NCBI GenBank assembly: GCA_977006965.1
Contig: OZ345366.1
Span: forward strand, 186,001-250,000
Direction: 5' to 3'
From: Phymatolithon calcareum
Taxonomy: Eukaryota > Rhodophyta > Florideophyceae > Hapalidiales
DNA length: 64,000 nt
In this document: in pieces, positions 20,270-30,979 of the stretch
Numbering within the stretch: position 1 is the first letter of the stretch
How the letters are laid out: the number at the start of each line of letters is the position of its first letter
Made by a program: the position numbers and the translations under genes
Notes under the pieces: model-generated
What the model was told of the DNA's origin: nothing
What the model saw: only the letters and a program-made list of their open reading frames with translations
The model's database searches: none

Positions 20270-20640
20270 TCTGTGACTCCAGAAACTATAATATACTATC
20301 TGGAGCTCCAAAACTATTTCTGTACATCCAGAAGTAGTTCTCGTTGTCCATAAATTTGATTATAATTATCTGCTCAACTATTGGAAGGAGCAGTGAGACT
20401 GCCGAACGGCTAGTCCTTTCCATTCGTATATCTGTAGTCCCGATAATAGTTCTGTTTGTCCATGAATTGGTATGGACAGCACTGGGGCCCCACAAAACGT
20501 TCTGTGACTCCAGAAATTACAATATACTGTTCTGGAGCTCCATACTTCTTTCTGTAAGTCCAGAAGTAGTTCTGTTGTCCATAAATTTGAATGTAATTCT
20601 CTGGAGCCTCATAAACACTTCTGATCTTCCAAAATAATTC
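20270..20640. repeat. Degenerate ~30-nt repeat family at the palindrome centre
   Basis: TTCTG or TTCTGG recurs about every 25-35 nt, followed by TCCA and a second TTCTG-like box, for example around 20275, 20310, 20440, 20500, 20530 and 20570. A longer unit (CCTTTCC.TNCGTATATCTGTAG...) occurs at 19890, 20420 and, inverted, 21310. On the minus strand the repeats read as similar peptides (QNYFWTYR, GAPEQY), but no protein is supported. Confidence 0.55.
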
Positions 20641-21039
20641 CTGGAATTCCATTTTTGTATGCGGATAGCTTGGCATATATGCTTAACAACTTAAGCTTTG
20701 AGAAATCTTGTTTATCACCCGCCCAAGCAGGAAAAGCCAACTAAGTTGTTTGACTCACTCGAACTCATGCACTGATCTGCACAGCAATGTTGTGTAGCTA
20801 CGATGGCAAGGAGCCGATTTTTGCATTTAGTGCACTTTGGCTCTATAGTGCCGCTGACAAATTTCTTACAAACAGAAAAATACTTATTCAAACGTTGAAA
20901 TATATTTCTGCTTTTCCGGGCAAAGTTTCTTTCCAAAGTTTGCCCGTATCGCCGTGTCATCGAGCGACCCCGGATTCCGAGCTAATTTCGAACATTCTCA
21001 AACTTACATCTTAGCGATCTTCCCATAAGGGCGCGTAAA

Positions 21040-21136
21040 GTGCTATGCATGATTTTTACTAATAAATTGGAGGGGTCATCAGGCAAGTACTGCATCAGGC
21101 AAGTACGCCAATTTATTAGTAAAAATCATGCATAGT
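21040..21136. repeat. ~27-bp hairpin with internal direct repeat
   Basis: TGCATGATTTTTACTAATAA and onward (to about 21067) is repeated in reverse complement ending at 21135. The loop contains CATCAGGCAAGTAC twice in direct orientation. It sits near the symmetry centre of the palindrome and looks like a MITE or a foldback insertion. Confidence 0.8.
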
Positions 21137-23239
21137 AGTTGAGCAGATAATTATAATCAAATTTATGGACAACAAGAACTACTGCTGGATGTACAGAAAT
21201 AGTTTTGCAGCTCCAGATAGTATCTTATAGTTTCTGGAGTCACAGAACGTTTTCTGAGACCCCAGAGCTGTCTATACCAATTCATGGAGAAACAGAACTA
21301 CTATTGGGGCTACAGATATACGGATGGAAAGGACTATAGCGCTTCCGGAATCTCACAGCTCCTAAAAGTTGATCAGTGATATGCACTTAAATCTGTTTCT
21401 AGACCTCTAGTGTCTATGTGACGGAATTTTTACCTCAATTGAGGGAATGAGATTTATATTACTCTTGGAAAAGAAAGCTATTAATTATCATGCTCGTAAA
21501 AGTCGTCAAGCTCATGGATCGCAACAACCTGCTTTGTACAACAGTCTCAACAAGTAAAAGTGTGGCAAACGTATATGCTGTTGTCACAACATACGTTACG
21601 ACGCCATCAAGCTTAGTACGTGATGAGCATACCAGAGTCGTTTTACTCACTTCAAGAACTCTGTAGTTAATTTGCACAGCAAAGAAGTCTTCATACCATT
21701 CACAGTGTTCCTCTTCCTTTTCGTGGAAGTTAAGTGGGTTCCTACACCACTCTCGAACGTGAATACATGATCTGAAGTGACTGAACGTTGGTGACTACTT
21801 CGGACGACAGCATTATATACAGACCTAATCTTAGTCTTCTGCACCGGGTGCTGAATTTACAACTAGTGATTTCATCATCATTACTTCTTGAAGCGTGCCA
21901 ATCACATATATGGATGTGGAAATGGCTCCCTGAAGTCTGCAAAGTTCTTCCAGACTGGTCACCGTCGTTTCTATGTCATATAAAAGATGCGCTGACCCTT
22001 AGGCGGTGGAATTTTTCTTGCGTCTCAGCAGGTCTCATTCTTGTGAGTGGGCAACACATATTCAATCGTAGCACATAATGAAGCGCCTATAAGTTAGTAG
22101 TTGCGGTACTCCTCGCACAGAAAAAAAGCCCGACTTTATGAATATGGCGTGAGCCTTCGCGCTATTGATTTTTTTTAAATCGCCCCTCAATTCAGGGTGT
22201 TCGTCACATACATATTAGAAGAGTCCATTCAATTCGAGGGAGAACATTCCTTTTCTGGAAGTGCGAAGTATTCTTGGAAGCTCATATCTTATTTCTGGAG
22301 GTACAAACGTAACTCTGGAACTAATAATTAGGTTCTGATGATTCAGAAATATATCTCGGCTCGCGAAGAAGCCCATCTAGAATCCAGGAATGCTAAGGTG
22401 CACATAACGACTCTGGCGCGGAATGGAGAAATTTCAATCTCATTGTTCTGCTTCTTTGAACTTTCTGACGATAAATGCGAGGGAAATGTGTTGTCGGACT
22501 TACTGCATATGGGGGAGCGGTCTGTAGAATAGCTTTCTTCTGAACACATAGGAGCTATTCTCTCACCGGACACTAAAATTATGTGCTTCGGAAAGACTAT
22601 AAAATAAAGTTCTGCGCTCCGATTGCTCACAGTCGGTGCCAAGTTGGAACCAAGAATATGCTAACTTCATCTGAAATAATTGAGCAATTCCACAGAAGAT
22701 ATATAGGAGTCAAATTATTTCACATGTTGCGACTCTGTATCAGTTCACATGTTTCGACTCTAGGAGGGGTTGAAGCCTCCAGAGGGGTGTTTCGATAAGT
22801 CGCAAAGGGGTCGCGAGGGGTCGCACAGGGGTCGCGAGCTTAAAAAAAGGCGCAGCATTCGGTCCAGCGACCCCTCTATTCTATGAGCGAAATGAAACTT
22901 TTGACTTTGCTCGCAATACGTCCCCTATTCGATTTTGATTGGTACACTTGGCTTCGTCGCAGAGGATCAGTTTTTTGCAAACAGTGTATGATTTCAGAAA
23001 TTTTGGATTATTTTATATTTCAGGGCTCCATGTATGACTGACAACTCCAATCATAATCCAAGAGGGGTCGGAGTCGCAAGTATCATAATCCAACAGTAGT
23101 TCGGAGCATAATTATGCTCCACTGAAAAAAAAAAGATTATTTTTCCGCGGAGGTTACGAAGTTACTGCTTATTGCATGCGACTCAACACTATACAACGAA
23201 CCGAAGTCTCCCTCACTTCCGTCCATCGTTCCTCCATGA

Positions 23240-24382
23240 TTACGCCTTCAATGTCCCTCTCGTCATCTCCCACACCCAATTCCCCTCTGACACGCCATGC
23301 TCCATTGCCGCAAAGTACAACCCCGCAAATCTCCCCAGAAACCGTAATGGCACCAGAAGCGCATGCGCCGCTTTGGGGCGCACTTCCATAGTGTACGTGC
23401 TGGCGACAAACCCGTCGACTACAATGTCTCCATGCAACGTCTGCGGGTTGTACAGCCCGTACTTCAACTCTCTCTGCACGCGTGTCTCGTCGTACTCCCG
23501 TCCGCGCGACGCAACACGTCTCCAACTCTCACCTCCCCTGCCGCGACTAGCGTCCCGTCGGCATACACAAAGTGCGTTGGCGTAATCGAGAGGCTACCGT
23601 GGCTGGTATGCAGAGTGACGAGCTCGAACAACGTGTCGCGCGCGCGGTGCGTAAATGCGAACACGCCGGAATACACGTCGCGTCCGACGGCATTCTCATC
23701 GCCTTACTGCAATTCATCAATGCGTTTTCGTTCAACTGTGCGCCGGGTGAGCTGTTGCTGGTCGTTAGACCAGTATGAAATCTGATGTAGAAATTTCACA
23801 GTGACAATTCAGAATTGTACATCCGGTTAGACACAAGAAGATTGCATGCATGTTGTGGTGTAGGAAATGAATGAGGTTCACTTACCGCATTGATTTTCTC
23901 AAGGAAGTTTCCGTTGCGGTCAAATTGGTTGGTGTAGATCGTCTTGCCCGTGGTGTGCATATGCAAGAAAGTTCCAATAATGTTAATGAGTTCCTTGAAA
24001 CGGTCTGCACGGACAGAGGGGCAAGTGCTCTGGTACTTAAAATCATTCTTCACAGCGCGCCCACTAAGCGAAAGGCCAGTATCTCCCAATGTGATACTAC
24101 CGGCTTCGAACTGCCTGCTCTTTGCAAAGTACATGCGAACACCGGAAGTGTCCACAGCGCCCTTGACGAACTTAGGGTAGTCGTATTGTGTGCTGATGTT
24201 TAGAAAGCGGTTCTTCTCAGTGATGACGAAACCGACACTGTCGGGAAGAACCCATCTGCCAATTTCGACCGCCCACGCGAATACAATATTAGTGCAATCC
24301 ATGTCTCCGATTTCTTCTATACAATCGCCGGTCTTCAGGAATTCGTTAAACGCTTTCGAGCGCGGGCACGCCGACACCAATG
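23240..24382 (-). pseudogene. Copper monooxygenase-Hint gene, copy C (mosaic)
   Basis: The minus-strand frame 24380-23887 encodes the monooxygenase core without a stop. The intron is 23885-23782 and the Hint exon runs from about 23781 to 23240, with the same TAA, 4-bp loss and missing Hint Cys as copy B. From 24174 outward the sequence follows copy A (for example CAGCACACAATACGACTACC and ACAGTGTCGGTTTCGTC). From 24174 inward it is nearly identical to copy B. The DOMON part is missing, and near 24404 it joins a TRRAP-like fragment. Both A and C carry CTATATATGGTGCATCATT just before the core. Confidence 0.8.
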
Positions 24383-24429
24383 ATGCACCATATATAGCTG
24401 CAACACAGCGAGTTCGTCGTGCAGAATAG

Positions 24430-26300
24430 TATCAAGAAATACACAAAGTAGATCGGGATTGGAACTAAGCGCTTCCATCATCACTGCCATCAATCCAAAC
24501 AAGGGCCCAGTCAAACCGACGGGTCCCAAAAGTGGCGAATTTTGCACGTAAGACAGAACACCACAGCCTCATCGCATTCCAACACCGCCGTGGTAGGTGA
24601 AACAAGAGGTCGAACATGCTAATTGCATATCGCACCAGTCTCACACGAGATTTAACATTTTGCTGTAGACGTCGTCCGACGGCTAGCACGAGGCAAATTA
24701 GAGAGCTGGAGCGTAAACAGTAGGTTTGGCGTCGCAGTGCGCAACAAAAGCCAATTTGACAGACAGTTTTTAGGAACATTCTCTTGACAAACTTTGTGCT
24801 ACTCCTCCACGAGTGCCACAAAGGACGCTCCGCGACCTAGCTTCTCGCCCGATTGCCCATTTTGCTGAGTCCTTCTTCGGTTAAACGATGTCGAAGCTAT
24901 GTGCCTGAAAGCCATACATGGGTCGTCTAAAGTATGGCCTTGTTCCTGTCGATGAGGTTTCATCCTCTTCGCTAAGGAATATGCAATTCGCTCGATGTCC
25001 ATATAAAGACATTCGTGGGTTTTAACAAGCAGCGCCACAACAATGTCGCCAAATTCGAACGGTGTCCGTGAAGGCGGATGCACAACGGCAGGAGCGACTT
25101 TAGATTGTTACGGGCTCTGCCGACGAGAGACGTCCGTCCCATTGTCTTGGACCTGTGATGTCAGGGATGACACCACGCCACCGTTGTTCACGGGCGAGCC
25201 TGTATGCGATCCATTTGCTCTTCCCATTACGAGTTTTTGGAGAATAACTGCTTGCAGCAGAAGGCATTGAATTCAAAACTTGGGACTGCGAATGATCTTG
25301 AGAAGCAGGCTCCACACCGGGCTGCTGAGATTGCACCTGCGATAGAACTTGTGCTTGATGCGCTTGAGTCTGCGCTTGCACATGAGCCTGCTTCCATTGG
25401 GCTTCCCGATATGCTTCCACAGAGCGATCGTAGGACCGACGAAGTGATCTGGCCTGCTCTGTCAAGGAGTCGACCTTAATTGATACATACTCATACTCAG
25501 GTGTTCTTCGTTTTGCAGTGACGAGAGCTGTCTCGGCGGTCTTTAGCTCATTCATCTTCCCCTGATAACTAGTCAATACTTCTCGAAGCTGCTCCTTAAG
25601 AGCTTGAGGGTGACGAGCCGCAGTGGTTTGGGCTCCCGGTAACAAAGCTGATGTATTCGCCCTACTTGAATTCAATGCTTCGGCAGTCATGTTTCTGGTC
25701 GGACAATCAGTAGCCTTTTGCCATTCCAGGAACGCTCGTAGAGAGAAAAACACTGCTTGCGGGTAGAGGTGAGCAACTTGATTGAAAATTGAACGAGCAA
25801 TAATTGCCTCTGATCTCGAGAGCATTGCAATAATCTGAAATATCCACGGAAGTCAAACCCATGCTTGTAAAATTGTCACAAAGTTGACAAACTCGACAGC
25901 AATACCGTCTTTTTGCAATCGAGTTGGCTCATGACCAAGAGCGATATTTTCCGCAGAGCTGGAATCGCGCTTGGCAACAGCGCCTTCCTTATTCTGCAAA
26001 TCGTCAAAATGGTGGGCTCAGGATAGTCATCCGGACGCTACGTCTCCAGATATTGACACTGGCGTGAAATACGATTCGGCGACATCTGTGTCATTTCCAA
26101 GCTTCTCGTAGAACTTGCCCTTCATTGTAAAGAGCTGTGCTTTCTGCCGCGGATTGAAACGATCCATGTTGCAGTGATTGAGTTCATTAAGCTCGTACTG
26201 TAGGTTGCTGTCCAGTCCTGACGGCGCTGCCATAAACGACTTTGCGGTTTCCTTCACCTTGGCATTAATGGACTTTGGGTCAGAGAATGATTCAACAGTA
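24430..26300 (-). pseudogene. TRRAP/Tra1-like gene fragment (FAT-domain region)
   Basis: Minus strand. 26290-26027 encodes LQYELNELNHCNMDRFNPRQ then KAQLFTMKGKFYEKLG, matching the N...FN.QQKAE.F.LKG.F...LG segment of the TRRAP/Tra1 FAT domain. After a break, WIFQIIAMLSRSEAIIARSI then YPQAVFFSLRAFLEW matches the W.PQL...L...E......I.....YPQA.YF.LR segment. A Gln-rich insert (QAQTQAHQAQ) follows, then TPFEFGDIVVALLVKTHECL, like the P.E..D.IM..LR..HP.L region. Tra1/TRRAP is the pseudokinase scaffold of the SAGA and NuA4 acetyltransferases. Stops near 26025, 25865 and 25100 may be intron boundaries or damage. No kinase-like domain is present, and the fragment is cut by the copy C junction. Confidence 0.6.
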
Positions 26301-26324
26301 TTGGAGTTTGCTTACATTCATGCC

Positions 26325-26440
26325 GTGGATTCGTACGATCGGGGAAATGGGTAAGCAGAACATTTTCAATGTAATCGACATAGTTTCTGGTACTGCAATG
26401 AATCTAACAGTCCTGACAGTTGTTTCCTTGTTGCAACTAT
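26325..26440 (+). repeat. Exon/leader segment shared with 9401-9520
   Basis: The second copy of the shared segment. The ATG at 26398 starts MNLTVLTVVSLLQLCANCSQ, a plausible signal peptide, and the frame continues for about 100 codons into a Ser/Asp/Glu-rich region before meeting the GH63 fragment in another frame. Confidence 0.8.
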
Positions 26441-26559
26441 GCGCAAATTGCAGTCAGCACGGTGACGATCCATCCTCGGGCGAAATGTGGAGAGCAAAGG
26501 GCAGAAAAGCGGAACAGTCTGTGGCCAAATCCAGCGATTCTTCCTCTGACTCCTTGGAT

Positions 26560-27246
26560 TTGGCAATCGAGAAGATCACCTTCTACTTCAATTTGTTGCG
26601 AGAGACCAAGGCGGGTGAAGATGAAGATACTCAGGTGGCGTCGGCGCTTCCTGGACGACAAGTCGCAAGGGGGATACCCTCTGACGCTTTCCTCGGGACG
26701 TGGTGACTATCCCCGTAGCAATAATCCAAATGTGGACGAAAAACATGTCCATCTGCATACATGGATGATCTGGGCCGCTGATGAGTTCGCGGAAGTGCCA
26801 CATGCAACACGTAAAGATGCTCCAACGTTTGAAAAATTGGCAGGACGGTGGAAGGCGAAACTGACTGAGATATAGAACAGGAATCCAACTACGGGCTACC
26901 ATGCAAGACGAAAGCCATTGCTATGTGATCATGACGGCATGCAAAGTGTTTGTCATGAAGGATATGTCACAATCTTACAGTTTTTTCTTGGTCTTCTAGA
27001 CCTCAGCGACGAATTTGTGGGAACATCTTTGGACACGCTTGAACGCGAGGACATTCTCTTTTCGTCGGCGGGTATCCGATCTTTATCAGCAGGTGATGAG
27101 ATGTACGAGAAGGGAGATAACTACTGGACTGGCCGCGTTTGGCTGCCTTTTAACTCGAACTCGACTCTTACAATAGAGATCACTACCGCTTTAGTTTCCA
27201 GAGAGATAAGAGCACGTATCTGGCCATACTCCGGGAAAAAGATACT
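26560..27246 (+). pseudogene. MOGS: Processing alpha-glucosidase I (GH63) C-terminal fragment
   Basis: Frame 2 gives LRWRRR, then PLTLSSGRGDYPRSNNPNVD and EKHVHLHTWMIWAA, corresponding to the LTSGLDDYPRASHPSV.ERHVDLRCW region of glucosidase I. After a TAG near 26875 and a frame change, GYVTILQFFLGLLD, FSSAGIRSLSAGDEMY and NYWTGRVWLPFN correspond to GYVSLFPLLL.LLD, SPFGLRSL... and PYWRG.IW.N.N. The enzyme trims the outer glucose from N-glycans in the ER. The fragment is cut at about 27246, where a LINE reverse transcriptase starts. The last ~30 residues before the catalytic C-terminus are absent. Confidence 0.7.
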
Positions 27247-28893
27247 ATGAGAAGTGGACATCATTATGCTGCAGTCCTCGACATCTCTGCAGCCAATGAT
27301 AGTGTCCCAAGGGACATCCTCATGGAGCGTATGATCACCAAACTGCCGATGCACATTACTTGGATGGTAGCCTACTTACTGAAGCCGTCGTGGATCACTG
27401 CAGGAGGGGTAGAATCAAGAACTTGGTGCATTATCGACAGCTGGTTTTTCTTTTTGCAACTTATTAGTTGTTTATTTATAGCTCTCAGATGCACTCCTAA
27501 GACTGTACGAGAGCGGCTTTTCGTTACTTGTTCATTCTAGATTGTCACCAGGTCCCTCATACAGGGACTCGTGATGTTCCATAATATCAATTATAGTAAC
27601 ACTATAGAACAGTAGGGAGTCTAGCGCCTTCTCTGTTCTTAGCATTTCTTCAGAGTCCAGTTCATACTTTGCTAGGTTGTTGCGCAGGGTCGACGTCGTG
27701 CTCACTTGTGGAAATCTTCCGCTTGCGTATTTTATGCTGTTCCACAAGGGTCCACATTACGTCCGTGCTTTTATAACATATTCATGGATAAGCTTGCCGA
27801 AGCCGCTGGAAAAGTAACAGGAACTGTCTCCGAGCAGCCAGTTCAGTTATTTGTGGACGATATGCTTCTACAGGCCAAGAATGCGATAGGGTTACGAAGG
27901 CTACTGGATATTGCCACGGAGTGGGCAGACAAAAACTCTATGGCATGGAGCACAAAGCCAGGAAAGAGAGAAGTGCTTAAGTGCAAGGGGTTACCTAAGA
28001 AAAAGTTCATGCTTGCCAGAAAAGAGCTACAGCAAACGTGGAAACTTTCCTTCCTGGGCATTAGTATGAAAAGCAGTGGAGTAAAAGACGATAGAACAAT
28101 GTCGAAAATGCGGAATGCGGTTCGATGCATCCACAAACTTAGGCAGAGTGACGTTAATGTCAGTGGATTCCACCCCGAAATATGCATCAGGATTCTCAAG
28201 TCGTTGATTCTCCCCAAGTGGAAGTATGTAAGTCATCTGACTCCGATGAATGAGCGGTTGCTATCAGAAATTGAGGCAGGAGAAGGTCCTTTTTACAAGC
28301 ATCTCTTCCGGAAATATGCGGAAGATCAAAAAATCGAATGAGAGTGCTATGTCGGCTAGAGAGTCCGGAGGTGAGGCGGACTCACCAAGCGGAAAGGTTT
28401 GCTTTAAGCTTCTTAAAACGGAAAACGTACCTGGACCAGGCAGAAGAATACCGAGGAAGACAGGAGGATATGGCAGAATTATCGATGTATATTAACTATC
28501 TCGGAAACGAGGAGCACCTCAGCAAATCATTGAAACAAGCAATAGAAGGTAAAGTGTCAAAGAAGCAGCGATTAGAAGGTTCAATCCAAGTGTGGCAAAA
28601 ATGCGAAGAGGATCGCTCAGTGAAAATCCCGGTAACCAAGCATAAGAAGTTTCCAGAGCTGATACAAATAAAGGGACAGAACGACAAGGCTAAGATGCCT
28701 AAGGTAGATGTTTAACAGAGCTCCGTTGTGGAGGAAATCAATCCTCCTGGTGCTTAAATTGAGCTTATTGAACTGCAACGCATGCTCGTGTCTAAGATGA
28801 TGGACGAAGAGACTGAATATGAATGCAAAAGACTAACTCGAACTCTCATATGGAGAAAAACTCGAATGAAGGAAGTGTTAGGAGAATAAAATG
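27247..28893 (+). mobile_element. LINE ORF2 fragment (reverse transcriptase to 3' end)
   Basis: Begins inside the RT palm: AAVLDISAANDSVPRDILM (AYD-like box). After an interruption (27420-27740) it resumes at VPQGSTLRPCFYNIFMDKLA and QLFVDDMLL, so both Asp of the FVDD box are present. It then continues as a long open frame to 28341 and, after a shift, RVLCRLESPEVRRTHQAERF and an AEL-rich tail. It ends near TTAGGAGAATAAAATG at 28880, matching a LINE end at 36745. It is 5' truncated and sits in the GH63 fragment. Confidence 0.85.
27532..27747 (-). mobile_element. LINE C-terminal fragment nested in reverse inside the RT
   Basis: Open frame of 71 codons with LRTEKALDSLLFYSV, which matches TEKALDKILFFTIV encoded on the plus strand at 45750-45790 in another LINE. 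It lies within the segment that interrupts the RT at 27420-27740, in opposite orientation. Confidence 0.55.
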
Positions 28894-28894
28894 T

Positions 28895-29850
28895 GGTAAG
28901 TTAGAAGTAATTGTGAAGCTGCCCTGGTACTCACAGTGAGGTAAGGGGTGCTTTTGAAATAAATCAATATACATCCCCTATATTCCTTCAGGATCAGTTT
29001 GCCCACTGCTGATTCAAATATTTTGCCAGTGTGCGATAATAGAGAAATCTGTCTGTAGCTTCTTGGTGAGCTTTGATCTCCTCTCTTAAATATTGGAACC
29101 TCCAGTGCATTACTGCAATCGTCCGGCCAGCGCCCGAGCTGGCCAGCTTTTGTCATCGTGGCTAGCAGGAAGTTCTAGCTGTCCTAAGGTGTCAATAGCA
29201 GTACTTTGGAGAAGATGTCATCCGATCCAGATGATTTTTGCCTCTGGGTACGCCTTAGGGCGCTATTGAGCTCTCGTTTTAGTGCTCGTGTTACTTGGAA
29301 TTTCCTCGGTTTTATGTGTGCTCCTCTGGCATCTTTGAGCTTTCCTGTTAGATTAGTTGCAATTTCCGCTGAATCTAGGTGCATGCCTTCGCAGCAATTC
29401 GTCTCAGCTCTCGACATCTTCCTTTTCATCTTTTTCGCGAATTCTGTTGGACTTGAGGCGGATAGGTCGTAAGTAAATTTCTTGAAGCATGCTCTTCTGT
29501 TCGCCTTGGTCATCTTTTTTACCTTCCTGTCGAGGTCTCTGTGCGCTTCCCTGTTAGATCTCTGAGCCTTCTTTTAGGCCCCCGTCCGGAGATTCGAAAA
29601 TTTGTCCACTTCTTTGGTCCAGAACGCTTTGAGTCTCATTGGCTTTCTTAACTTCCTGAATACCCAGGGCTTGTTATTGATATTACAAGAGGTCTTGTAA
29701 GCCTTCTGATAAGATTCAATTGTATCCGCTTTATATAGCTTGAATGACTGCCGGGAGTCTTGATTTACATTCGGACGCTGCTTTTTCTTGGAGCTTATAG
29801 TTCTTTCTGGCGCTCGGCGGTAAACGGTATTCTTCGTCTCTCTGGAAGGA
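28895..29850 (-). mobile_element. LINE ORF2 fragment (linker and RT N-terminus)
   Basis: Minus-strand frames contain KSSGSDDIFSKVLL (the G.D.I.... start of LINE RT), VPIFKRGDQSSPRSYRQISL and LLSHTGKIFE (the P..K.GD...P..YR.ISLL...GK..E signature), ending near 28900. Upstream to 29850 is the endonuclease-RT linker. It lies tail to tail with the 27247-28893 copy and lacks catalytic RT boxes. Confidence 0.8.
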
Positions 29851-29852
29851 TT

Positions 29853-30075
29853 TTTGCAATTTGAAGAGCTCGCTTTTCATGAGTGAAATCTTGTGAACCG
29901 CATAGCGAAGAAGCAGACGGTGGATACAGCAGGGCTGTTCGCGTACGCTGACCTCCCTCAAGCACCAACACTGTTGGCGCTTACCGACACTACCAGCAAC
30001 AGCATTCAAGGTGTGCGACCGACACCGTGCTCAGCGAATTTCTTCCCGTTGCAAGTTCTTTTATTCGGTATTTAA
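29853..30075 (+). repeat. Direct repeat, left copy of DIRS-like element
   Basis: ATTTGAAGAGCTCGCTTTTC through the AAGAAGCAGACGGTGGATAC stretch to TTCCCGTTGCAAGTTCTTT. It is about 93% identical to 34432-34650. The weaker match TCTTGCCTTGGAGGT continues past both copies. Read in plus, both give VDTAGLFAYADLP...PTLLALTDTTSN, so the repeat may include the start of a protein. Confidence 0.85.
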
Positions 30076-30334
30076 CCGCACCAATCTTGCCCGTGTCTTG
30101 CCTTGGAGGTGTGCATTTCTCTTCTCACGAAGAGAGTCCCTGGTTTCGGCTAGTGGTAGGCGCATTTCTGGCGGTCAAAAGCAAACCAGACCGACGACTG
30201 CACGAGCGGTCGCAAAACGATTATCAACATGACTCTGGCAGATGATGCTGCTGTCCAGTACAAGCTATGGCTTGAGCTGGGACGCCTGATGAGAAAGGGG
30301 AAGACACGCAGAGGAAGAAGGTGCAACGGAGGAG

Positions 30335-30805
30335 ATGATTGGTGTCTTCGGGGAGATCTGCGGTCGCTATAGCCGGAACTTGGCTACCGGCTCCTCTCGG
30401 TTACCGTACGAGCCTTGCCATCCTAGAACAAGCATATTCCATGGTGGTTTCTTCAGTCATCCCACGTGGAAACCCCGCGTGATGCTTGAGTCTGCACAGC
30501 CCTCACTCCACGCCGTGTGGAAGCATGTGATGAATTACATCAACTCGGTTGGTTACTGGTTGGCACTGCAACAAACGGCGTACGGCATGATGAAGAAGCT
30601 TGGCACAGATCAACAGGCTAAAGCACCGTACATATACGCATTGACGCAATTGCTTGGGGAGTTTGCGTTTCGTGTATGCGCTGTGCGCCAGGAGTTCTAT
30701 CACAATTCAGTCAAGGACTCGGGAACGGCAGGCCTTAAGCAGCAGATGTGGGAAGAGGACTCGTATCTGCCGGCTAATGCCGCACTCGATGAGAAGGTTC
30801 AGTAA
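30335..30805 (+). pseudogene. Gag-like frame of the DIRS-like element
   Basis: Open for 156 codons. The middle is hydrophobic and aromatic (AVWKHVMNYINSVGYWLALQ, YIYALTQLLGEFAF). No zinc knuckle is seen. Its place before the RT is the reason for calling it gag-like. No family match is claimed. Confidence 0.4.
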
Positions 30806-30979
30806 ATGGAAGGGATCCAAGAAATTCACCTCATGAAGGCCCTCGCCGCGCTCGCCGCCAGCAACAGCGTCAAAGGCAACAATGCCAAGGCACCTGGGGG
30901 AGCGGGCGGGGCCAGCCATTAGATCGCTCCATCGCATTGGCGGCGCACGCAGAAAAGCGCTTCCGCGTGGAGAAGTCTG

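Larger units (their letters stand above)
16863..24382. repeat. 7.5-kb imperfect palindrome
   Basis: The left arm (16863-20385) is the reverse complement of the right arm (21139-24382). Coordinates of matching points sum to 41242-41243 over most of the length. Identity is uneven. 17069-19605 against 21638-24174 is almost identical (a few differences seen). Outside it, on both sides, the arms differ by roughly 8-12%. The left arm also carries a LINE-end insertion (19976-20268) absent from the right. The centre (20386-21138) is unique spacer plus degenerate repeats. Confidence 0.93.

Noticed and set aside
27247-29850. Twin-priming 5' inversion of a single LINE
   Set aside because: The order and orientation (3' half plus, then 5' half minus, joined at the 3' and RT ends) is not what twin priming yields. 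Separate insertions fit better.
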